From positions 1-10,017 of the forward strand of contig CAIQHW010000151.1 of NCBI GenBank assembly GCA_903871715.1: a DNA stretch of 10,017 bases. The letters run 5' to 3'. Source of the DNA: an uncultured bacterium. Lineage in GTDB: Bacteria > Bacteroidota > Bacteroidia > Chitinophagales > CAIODY01. The position numbers were made by a program, and so were the translations under genes. The notes beneath the pieces were generated by a model. That model did no database searches. It was not told the origin of the DNA and saw only the letters and a list, made by a program, of their open reading frames with translations. Positions 1-6,004 of the stretch are shown one piece after another (positions within the stretch are counted from its first letter, which is position 1; each line of letters opens with the position of its first letter).

Positions 1-35
1 CAAATCAGCTGCTCTACCAACTGAGCTACTTCGGC
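1..35 (-). tRNA. tRNA gene, 5' half only, probably tRNA-Thr (UGU)
   Basis: Read on the minus strand, the first 35 bases of a tRNA are present and the rest lies off the left edge. The parts fit in order: acceptor strand GCCGAAG (1-7), TA, D stem GCTC, D loop AGTTGGTA, D stem GAGC, A26, anticodon stem GCTGA, then loop bases TTTG. Loop position 33 is the invariant U, and positions 34-35 are U and G, so the anticodon is UGN (Thr, Ala, Pro or Ser). The body resembles bacterial tRNA-Thr(UGU), which is my preferred reading, but anticodon base 36 and the 3' half are not visible. A promoter lies about 95 bases upstream. Confidence 0.88.
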
Positions 36-129
36 TTATTTTACTTTATTATCACCCCAAATCCTTATTCAATATGCTTTTGAACGATTTTTAAAAGAAC
101 TTTTCGATTCCCTTTTTTAAAAAGGACTG

Positions 130-161
130 CAAATATAGATACTTTACTGCCGAATCTCAAA
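130..161 (-). promoter_or_regulatory. Bacteroidota-type promoter for the tRNA gene
   Basis: On the minus strand a -33 element TTTG (161 to 158) is followed by 20 bases and a perfect -7 element TATATTTG (137 to 130). This matches the Bacteroidota primary sigma consensus TTTG-N19-21-TAnnTTTG. Transcription would start near 124-125 and give a leader of roughly 90 bases before the tRNA 5' end at 35, removed by RNase P. A short AT-rich palindrome, CCTTTTT-T-AAAAAGG (111-125), lies at the predicted start of the transcript. The box also lies downstream of the Omp85 stop codon, so it would separate the two units. Confidence 0.68.
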
Positions 162-224
162 ATAATTTTTTAGATTTTTTTTAGTTTTTTGAAAAAAAGT
201 TTTTAATCTGCTTCTAAAATTCAT

Positions 225-1673
225 TTAAATATTGGCTCTCATGTGAATGAAAAAACCTGTTGCGCCAGTTTTTGTGCGGCTTATTTCGCAACGCAATAAT
301 AAATCGTAAGCAGTTACAAAATCAACACCAACACCATAGCCAACCAGCCACGAATTGTTTAAAGAATTGCTGGCGAAATAATATTTATCCACCACGTAAC
401 CTCCATCAACAAAAGTTTTCAAGAAAATCTGCAAAGGCAATGTTTGCAAAAATGTGTGCAAATAAGAATAATGCAGCGGATATTTTTTTTGAAAAATTTT
501 CCATTTTAAATCATTGCGAAACAGCGCATAGTGTTGCCCATCAACGACTTCATATTCATAGCCTCTCACAAAATCGTTGGCATAACCAAATGCCTTTTGC
601 AAATTATAAGGTTGCTCCATCGGTGCTGAAAGTTTTCCTTTAAAAGAATTGTACAAAAATAAATTTTTAGAAATGGACGTATATCGACTCGTTAACAAAG
701 TAATTTCGCTCATGTTTACATTGTCGGAAAGCAGCAAGCCATAACGAGTTGCGGTAAATGTAAGGAGATAACCTTTTAATGGATATGCCTTTACATCGCG
801 ATGGTCGCACTCGAATAAATAGCGCAAAAGGGTGTATTGCTGCTGGGTTTGATGATGCAATAAAAAATCGGGATTATAATTTGCCAACGAATCTTCAATG
901 GCAGTTTTCACCCAATTTATTTCGAGCGAATGACGAATAAAAATCTTGGGGCGAAACCGAAACATAGCACCAGACTTGAATTGCTGCCGCATATAATGGT
1001 TATCATCACGAATGAAAATTTGCTGATTGTTAACAGTGGCTGCAAATGATTCTTTATTGCGATAACCACCTAGATACAATTGTAAACCTTTTGTAAGATT
1101 TTTATCTAAAAATGGAAATTCATATTGTAGCGCAAGTTGCTGTGTGTAGCCAGTTTGAGCTGTTAGTGTCATGGTTTCATTTCTGCCACGAATGTTTCGT
1201 TGTAGCAAAGTAGCTCCAATATTTATTCTTGCTAAATCGTGATTTTCTTGCACCCACCACACGTTAAAATTTCTATCAGCCAACTCCATGCTTGGTAAAA
1301 TATAAGTGTAGAAACGCTCCTGCAGCAATACTTTCACCGATAATGCAGATTGTGAACTATCAAAAATTTCAAACTTTATTTCGTTGAATAAAAAAGTGTT
1401 GAACAAGTTTTTTTGGGTTTGTTCCATGCGCTCTTTCAATTCGTTGTAGGTGAGCGAATCACCAGCATTGAAAGCCATTTCGCGAATAATAATGTGTGTT
1501 TTTGTTTTTCTGTTTCCACTTATTTCAATGTTGTTGATGTGAAAAATTTGTCCTTGCAAATGATGACTCACCATCATCAAAAGCATTAACCCAAGCCATT
1601 TTGTAGGCTTTTTAAAATTGAAATAAAAAGTGGTAAATAAAAATTTCAAAGCGATGCGAAGATAATATTCCAC
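225..1673 (-). CDS. Omp85/BamA-TamA-like outer-membrane beta-barrel with one POTRA domain
   Basis: This 482-residue protein belongs to the Omp85 superfamily, outer-membrane barrels that insert or translocate other proteins. A hydrophobic signal-like stretch (about 26-40) ends near LQG-Q. One POTRA domain follows (about 43-118, beginning FHINNIEISGNRKT), and residues from about 125 to the end fit a 16-strand-type barrel. Two family motifs are visible: DHRDVKAYPLKGY (290-302), corresponding to the D-RD-x-P-x-KG segment, and VRGYE (369-373), the conserved loop-6 VRGF/Y motif. Five POTRAs, as in BamA, are absent, so it is not the essential BamA; a TamA-like or other accessory role is possible. 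The chosen start is GTG at 1673, the only plausible start codon after the upstream in-frame stop. It leaves about 25 residues before the signal core, so the true start is uncertain. The C-terminus ends ...RANI, without the usual terminal aromatic residue. It is the third gene of the minus-strand run, 48 bases after the glycosyltransferase. No clear terminator follows its TAA. Confidence 0.85.
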   Translation of the reverse strand: MEYYLRIALKFLFTTFYFNFKKPTKWLGLMLLMMVSHHLQGQIFHINNIEISGNRKTKTHIIIREMAFNAGDSLTYNELKERMEQTQKNLFNTFLFNEIKFEIFDSSQSALSVKVLLQERFYTYILPSMELADRNFNVWWVQENHDLARINIGATLLQRNIRGRNETMTLTAQTGYTQQLALQYEFPFLDKNLTKGLQLYLGGYRNKESFAATVNNQQIFIRDDNHYMRQQFKSGAMFRFRPKIFIRHSLEINWVKTAIEDSLANYNPDFLLHHQTQQQYTLLRYLFECDHRDVKAYPLKGYLLTFTATRYGLLLSDNVNMSEITLLTSRYTSISKNLFLYNSFKGKLSAPMEQPYNLQKAFGYANDFVRGYEYEVVDGQHYALFRNDLKWKIFQKKYPLHYSYLHTFLQTLPLQIFLKTFVDGGYVVDKYYFASNSLNNSWLVGYGVGVDFVTAYDLLLRCEISRTKTGATGFFIHMRANI

Positions 1674-1721
1674 CTCATTTTATGAGTTTGATGTGAAAAT
1701 TTAAGAATGAAAACGAGTAAA

Positions 1722-3116
1722 TTATGGTTGATAAATAGTGTAGTTGTTGGAATCGAAAACAATTTTGTAAGGCAACAAAATTTGTGACCCAAAAGCTCTT
1801 TTCAACACCACAATATATTTCAATCCTTTATTTTTAATTTCGCTCACAAATACAGCATTGGCAAGTGTTTCATTGCTTGCAATCCAACCTTTGCGATGTG
1901 CAAAATACATGGGTGTTGGGCAATCGCCGCTGTTGATGGCAATCAAATCTTTTTGATTAGAAATGGCATCTAAATCTTTTTCTAAATTTAAAATTTGAAC
2001 ACAATTTTCTTTCAAAAAAAAGTCGTGTTGTTGATTGGCAATGTTTTCAAAACAAATGGCAATCAACAAAAACCAAGCGATTTTTTTTGGCAAAATATTT
2101 TGTAAAAAATAAGCACAAATTAATGCCATGATGGGTACAATCGGACTGATATAATAAGCATGAAAAGCAAAGGTGTAGCCAGCTTTGAGCATTATCATAA
2201 AAAAGAAGATGCTGCTGATGAAAAATATTTTCTGCAACTTTTTTTCGCGTTTTATAAACATCCAAATCAATCCACCAACGAACACAAAAAAGCCAATAAA
2301 TTTTAGTGCGTTGTCATAAAAATTAGAGCAGGTGAGTAGCCAATTTATTTTTAAATCTGCCCACCCTTGTGCTATATTTTCGCCCATAAAAAAATGCCAA
2401 AACTGAAATTGTTTTACCAAATGCGACACCCAAAATAAATACCAAAATGCCACAGGAATTAAAAACAAAATGGAAGCCAACGAAAAAATAATTTTACTTT
2501 TCAATTCTACTTTTTTATCGAAAATAAAAAATGAAAATAGTGGTAAAATATAGCCAGATGGCAGCTTTGACAATATACCTGTCAAGCAAAATAAAAAGTA
2601 GAGCAATAAATTTTTAAAACTTTTTTGGTGGTCGAAATAATTTGTGCCAAAATAAAAACCGATGATGGTGAGCGACATAGAAAATGTATCGGGCATCACT
2701 TTTCGGGCATACATAAACCAAATGGAACACATCAAAATGATGGCAGCTTTAAATGCTAATTCTTCTGAAAAATATTTTTTGATGAGTTTGAAAAAATAAA
2801 AAATTCCAAAGCTGGAAATGAATAAATTTATCAATCGCCCATACCAATGCGCATAGCCAAAAACGTACGAAATTAGGTAACTCAGATAGTTGAGCAAGGG
2901 AAACTCCATGCCTGTGATGCCTGTTTTTTCGCCAGCAAAATCAACTCGGGGATAAAAAATATTGTTGTCGGTTTCCAAAAAATTTCTTGTCACCATCGTA
3001 ACAGTTGTCTGTCGCCAATTGTGAGCCACTTCCAATGGTGCATTGGTGATGTGAAACAAGCGAATCAGAAAAAAAATAAGAATCCAAAATTGGATGTGGT
3101 GAAAATATTTTTTCAA
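1722..3116 (-). CDS. Polytopic GT-C / family 39-like glycosyltransferase
   Basis: This 464-residue membrane protein has about ten or more hydrophobic segments spread over residues 8-360 and a soluble C-terminal tail of about 100 residues. That is the architecture of GT-C glycosyltransferases (PMT/ArnT-like, family 39), which move a sugar from a polyprenyl-phosphate donor on the periplasmic side. The first periplasmic loop holds E29 in the segment LEVAHNWRQ. The H-x-WRQ signature and a following E-FPL-N-L motif (near 71-78) recur in bacterial proteins annotated as family 39. The acidic residue is where these enzymes place a metal or catalytic carboxylate; that role is inferred. The start codon is TTG at 3116. 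The first internal Met is residue 41, past the first membrane helix and the E29 motif, so a start there would break the fold. It begins 31 bases after the rfaE1 stop. LPS or surface glycan is the likely acceptor, but sugar and acceptor cannot be read from sequence. Confidence 0.82.
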   Translation of the reverse strand: MKKYFHHIQFWILIFFLIRLFHITNAPLEVAHNWRQTTVTMVTRNFLETDNNIFYPRVDFAGEKTGITGMEFPLLNYLSYLISYVFGYAHWYGRLINLFISSFGIFYFFKLIKKYFSEELAFKAAIILMCSIWFMYARKVMPDTFSMSLTIIGFYFGTNYFDHQKSFKNLLLYFLFCLTGILSKLPSGYILPLFSFFIFDKKVELKSKIIFSLASILFLIPVAFWYLFWVSHLVKQFQFWHFFMGENIAQGWADLKINWLLTCSNFYDNALKFIGFFVFVGGLIWMFIKREKKLQKIFFISSIFFFMIMLKAGYTFAFHAYYISPIVPIMALICAYFLQNILPKKIAWFLLIAICFENIANQQHDFFLKENCVQILNLEKDLDAISNQKDLIAINSGDCPTPMYFAHRKGWIASNETLANAVFVSEIKNKGLKYIVVLKRAFGSQILLPYKIVFDSNNYTIYQP

Positions 3117-3147
3117 GAGTTTTGGTATTAAAATTGAGAAAGAAAAA

Positions 3148-4131
3148 TCAATTTTTTTCGGCTTCGCTTTCCAACTTTTTCAAATCAATTGTAACCACAC
3201 CAGGCTCTTCACAAACCAAGCCGCCGGCTAAATTTCCCAGCCAGGCAATATCATGCAAATCCATTTGAGAAGCCAATCCTAAGGCTAAAACAGAAACCAC
3301 CGTATCGCCTGCGCCCGATACATCGGCGATGTTGCGAATGTGCGCAGGCACAATTTCGCTATTGTTCTTTTGATGAAAGAAAATACCTTTCTCTGCCAAA
3401 GTGATAATACTAATGCTGTTGCCAATTTTTTTCTGCAAAAGTTTTGATGCTTGTTGAAGATTTTTCAATTCGGGCTGAATAGAAATATCGTGCAAACTAT
3501 CTTTTATTTCTTTTAAATTTGGCTTGAACAAAGTACAATCCTTGTACTCAAAAAAGTTTTTCTTCTTAGGATCAACTAAGGTTGGAATGCCTTGTTTGTT
3601 GCAGTATTCAATAATTTCGTGAATCAGATTTTTAGTCAAAACACCTTTATTATAATCTTCTAAAACAACAGCGTCTAATTTATTTTTCTTGGAATAATTT
3701 TTAAAAGCGGTAATCAATTTTTGTTCATCGGCTGATAAAATATCATCGGTGGTTTCATGGTCGAACCGCAGCAACTGATAATTGTTACCAATCACACGAG
3801 CTTTCAGCGTTGTCATTCTATTCGATGAAGCAATCAAACCTTCAGTATTTATTTTTTTTGATTTGCAAATGGCTGTCAGTTTTTTTCCATGCACATCATT
3901 GCCAATAATGCTAAACAAACTGCATTTTGCACCTAGTGCACAAATATTCAAAGCCACGTTGGCTGCGCCGCCAGCTCGGTCACCAAATGAATTTACACTC
4001 ACCACAGGCACAGGTGCTTCGGGTGAAATACGTTCCACTTTTCCAGTGATGTAATGGTCAATCATCACATCGCCAATCACTGCAATATGCTTGCTTTTAA
4101 AGTTTTTTATTGCCGCAGAAATATTATTCAT
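3148..4131 (-). CDS. rfaE1: D-glycero-beta-D-manno-heptose-7-phosphate kinase (PfkB/ribokinase family)
   Basis: This 327-residue cytoplasmic kinase phosphorylates heptose 7-phosphate to the 1,7-bisphosphate in ADP-heptose synthesis for the LPS inner core. The N-terminus GDVMIDHYITGKVERISPEAP (20-40) is highly characteristic of the HldE/RfaE kinase domain. It is followed by the GGAANVA sugar-binding segment (54-60), VLEDYNKG (156-163) and the PfkB signature DVSGAGDT (270-277) with catalytic base D276. Length matches the kinase domain alone; the nucleotidyltransferase half found in fused HldE proteins is missing, so a separate RfaE2-type enzyme should exist elsewhere. The start is ATG at 4131, 60 bases from the divergent FabK-like gene. 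The next two same-strand genes follow closely and also look envelope-related, which supports an LPS role. A different PfkB sugar kinase is the alternative but is unlikely given the N-terminal motif. Confidence 0.93.
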   Translation of the reverse strand: MNNISAAIKNFKSKHIAVIGDVMIDHYITGKVERISPEAPVPVVSVNSFGDRAGGAANVALNICALGAKCSLFSIIGNDVHGKKLTAICKSKKINTEGLIASSNRMTTLKARVIGNNYQLLRFDHETTDDILSADEQKLITAFKNYSKKNKLDAVVLEDYNKGVLTKNLIHEIIEYCNKQGIPTLVDPKKKNFFEYKDCTLFKPNLKEIKDSLHDISIQPELKNLQQASKLLQKKIGNSISIITLAEKGIFFHQKNNSEIVPAHIRNIADVSGAGDTVVSVLALGLASQMDLHDIAWLGNLAGGLVCEEPGVVTIDLKKLESEAEKN

Positions 4132-4191
4132 GAAAGCAAAAGTAGAGAAAAATTTTCCTTGCTTTTCTATCTTGCAACTTCATTTCAATTT
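4132..4191. promoter_or_regulatory. Divergent intergenic region with candidate promoter boxes
   Basis: These 60 bases separate the divergent rfaE1 and FabK-like start codons and must hold whatever starts both. On the minus strand, TACTTTTG (4144 to 4137) is a perfect TAnnTTTG -7 match only 5 bases from the rfaE1 ATG, which would give an almost leaderless mRNA. I see no -33 TTG at the right distance. On the plus strand, TATCTTGC (4168-4175) resembles the common TATCTTTGC form with one base missing and lies 16 bases before the ATG at 4192, also without a good -33. Both calls are tentative. Confidence 0.35.
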
Positions 4192-5133
4192 ATGAACAAC
4201 AACAGAATTTGCGATTTATTTCAAATCAAATATCCTATCATTCAAGCTGGTATGATTTGGTGCAGCGGTTGGAAACTGGCTTCGGCAGTGAGTAATGCTG
4301 GTGGGCTGGGCATTATTGGCAGCGGAAGTATGTATCCCGAAATTTTAAAAGAGCATATCGAAAAATGCAAAGCCGCTACCGATAAGCCTTTTGCGGTGAA
4401 TGTGCCGATGTTGTATCCTGATATTGAAAAGCATATTCAAATCATTATCGACCTAAAAGTGCCTGTGGTGTTCACTTCGGCTGGTAATCCAAAAACATGG
4501 ACTTCGATATTAAAACAACATGGCATTAAAGTGGTGCATGTGGTGAGCAGTGCAAAATTTGCGAAAAAAAGTGAAGCCGCAGGCGTAGATGCCGTTGTTG
4601 GTGAGGGTTTCGAGGCTGGTGGACATAATGGTAGAGAAGAAACAACCACTCTTTGTTTAATTCCTGCCATAAAAGAAGCTGTAAAAATTCCGGTGATTGC
4701 TGCTGGTGGTATTGCTACCGGACGAGCCATGTTGGCGGCTTTTGCCTTAGGTGCCGAAGGTGTTCAAATTGGAAGTCGTTTTGTTGCCAGCTTAGAAAGC
4801 AGTGCTCATCAAGCTTTCAAGCAAAGTGTTATCAATGTAAATGAAGGCGATACCATGTTGGCTTTGAAAAAACTAACGCCAGTTCGATTAATCAAAAACA
4901 AATTTTTTGAAGAAGTTTTTTTAGCAGAAAAAAATGGCGCAGATGAAAATACTTTGAAGGAAATGCTTGGTCGTGGACGAGCCAAGAAAGGCATGTTTGA
5001 AGGTGATTTGAACGAAGGCGAATTGGAAATTGGGCAAGCAGCTTCATTGATAAAAGAAATAAAACCTGCCGCAGCAATTGTGGATGAAATTTGGAATGAA
5101 TTTTTGGAAGCAAAAAAGGAATTGCTGCAATAA
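4192..5133 (+). CDS. FabK / nitronate monooxygenase-family FMN-dependent TIM-barrel enzyme
   Basis: This 313-residue flavoenzyme belongs to the 2-nitropropane dioxygenase-like family, which includes enoyl-ACP reductase II (FabK) and nitronate monooxygenases. Motifs in order: YPIIQAGMIW (14-23), SNAGGLGIIGSG (34-45), KPFAVNVPML (65-74), EGFEAGGHNG (138-147) with H145 at the position of the FabK catalytic His, PVIAAGGIATG (167-177) and GAEGVQIGSRF (187-197, phosphate binding). The tail GRGRAKKGMFEGDLNEGE (260-277) closely resembles the GxGxxKxxxxxGDxxxG tail of FabK. I chose ATG 4192 because MNNNRICDLFQIKYP matches the family N-terminus. The open frame extends upstream to 4054, but that would overlap rfaE1 and add unrelated residues. 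It converges on pcm with 14 bases between stop codons. FabK versus nitronate monooxygenase is not settled by these motifs; overall resemblance slightly favours FabK-like. Confidence 0.85.
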   Translation: MNNNRICDLFQIKYPIIQAGMIWCSGWKLASAVSNAGGLGIIGSGSMYPEILKEHIEKCKAATDKPFAVNVPMLYPDIEKHIQIIIDLKVPVVFTSAGNPKTWTSILKQHGIKVVHVVSSAKFAKKSEAAGVDAVVGEGFEAGGHNGREETTTLCLIPAIKEAVKIPVIAAGGIATGRAMLAAFALGAEGVQIGSRFVASLESSAHQAFKQSVINVNEGDTMLALKKLTPVRLIKNKFFEEVFLAEKNGADENTLKEMLGRGRAKKGMFEGDLNEGELEIGQAASLIKEIKPAAAIVDEIWNEFLEAKKELLQ

Positions 5134-5147
5134 AATGATTTTGAAAA

Positions 5148-5801
5148 TTATTTCTTCGTGCCCTCTAACATAGGCACAAAGCGGAATTCGGCAAAGCGCT
5201 CTTCTTTAAAATCGTGTTCGGTCAGTTTGGTTAGTCTTATCATCGTGCTGGTTTCTTCGCCCAATGGCACAATTAAATAACCGCCAACTTTCAATTGGGC
5301 TTTTAAATCTTCGGGTATAAAAGGCGCAGCAGCGGTAATGATGATTTTGTCGTAAGGCGCATAGCTTGGAATGCCTTTGTAACCATCACCGTAGAAGCAT
5401 TTTATTTTATCGTAGCCCAATTCGGCAATGAATGGTTTGGTGAGTTCGTACAAATTTTTTTGTCGCTCGATGGTGAAAACTCTTGCACCACATTCAGCCA
5501 AAATAATGGCTTGATAGCCACTACCAGTACCAATTTCCAATATTTTTTCATTACGCTTTATATCCAATAATTGCGATTGATAAGCCACTGTAAATGGTTG
5601 TGAAATGGTTTGCCCTTCGCCAATCGGAAAGGCTTTATCGTCGTAAGCATGCGATTGAAATGTGGTTGAAAAAAAATAATGCCGAGGCACTTTGGCAATG
5701 GCTTCCAAAACTTTTTTGTCTGTAATCCCTTTTCCAGCAATGGTTTCAACCAATGCTTTTCTTTTTCCTTGCATCAAAAAACTATCTTCAAACTTTGGCA
5801 T
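5148..5801 (-). CDS. pcm: Protein-L-isoaspartate(D-aspartate) O-methyltransferase
   Basis: This 217-residue cytosolic SAM-dependent repair enzyme methylates isoaspartyl residues in aged proteins so that they can revert to aspartate. Diagnostic segments are VPRHYFF (38-44), GEGQTISQP (61-69, the conserved substrate-side motif), SAM motif I LEIGTGSGYQ (88-97), GDGYKG (138-143), IITAAAP (154-160) and LKVGGYLIVPLG (170-181). The length is close to that of E. coli Pcm, and the ATG at 5801 places VPRHYF at the usual depth. It stands alone on the minus strand, tail to tail with the FabK-like gene and head to head with the phosphomutase. A weak minus-strand -7-like box TTACTTTG (5832 to 5825) lies 23 bases upstream, with one mismatch and no clear -33. 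Confidence 0.95.
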   Translation of the reverse strand: MPKFEDSFLMQGKRKALVETIAGKGITDKKVLEAIAKVPRHYFFSTTFQSHAYDDKAFPIGEGQTISQPFTVAYQSQLLDIKRNEKILEIGTGSGYQAIILAECGARVFTIERQKNLYELTKPFIAELGYDKIKCFYGDGYKGIPSYAPYDKIIITAAAPFIPEDLKAQLKVGGYLIVPLGEETSTMIRLTKLTEHDFKEERFAEFRFVPMLEGTKK

Positions 5802-5840
5802 TTTTTCTTTTCTCTTTTTTTACGCAAAGTAAATTCGAAG

Positions 5841-5892
5841 AAAAAAGTTTGTCGAATTTTTGTTTAAAAATTTTTCCAACAAAAAAGTTTGT
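5841..5892. repeat. Paired 12-bp direct repeat in the pcm/phosphomutase intergenic region
   Basis: AAAAAAGTTTGT occurs at 5841-5852 and again at 5881-5892, exactly 40 bases apart. The first copy lies inside a 7-bp inverted repeat, AAATTCG (5831-5837) and CGAATTT (5853-5859). The pair sits in the 203-base divergent region, upstream of the candidate pcm promoter. The region is strongly AT-biased, so chance or base composition could explain the similarity. A regulator-binding role is only a possibility. Confidence 0.35.
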
Positions 5893-5974
5893 AAGTTTTT
5901 AAATGATGCAAGTCTGGCAAACTTCATTTTTGAAAAATTAGTTTGAAAATGAAATTAAAGTCAATTGCGAAAAG

Positions 5975-5982
5975 TATTTTTG
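5975..5982 (+). promoter_or_regulatory. -7 promoter box for the phosphomutase gene
   Basis: TATTTTTG followed by CA is a perfect match to the Bacteroidota -7 consensus TAnnTTTG. It ends 22 bases before the ATG at 6005, which would give a short leader of roughly 17 bases. A TTG lies at 5943-5945, but its 29-base spacing is too long, so the -33 element is poor or absent. Confidence 0.5.
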
Positions 5983-6004
5983 CACCTCAATTTTTTCAAA
6001 CAAA

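Noticed and set aside
181..224. T- and A-tracts after the Omp85 stop as an intrinsic terminator
   Set aside because: TTTTTTGAAAAAAA is a pure AT palindrome without a stable stem, so I could not support a terminator.
260..643. 127-residue open frame on the plus strand
   Set aside because: It lies wholly inside the Omp85 gene on the opposite strand, where family motifs such as VRGYE are clear; the translation shows no recognisable domain.
4054..4191. Longer version of the FabK-like protein starting at 4054
   Set aside because: The extra 46 residues overlap the rfaE1 5' end and do not match the family; MNNNRICDLFQIKYP at 4192 is the natural N-terminus.
5134..5147. Possible terminator between the convergent FabK-like gene and pcm
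   Set aside because: The 14-base gap and its flanks hold only short AT palindromes (ATTTT-G-AAAAT) with no GC stem.
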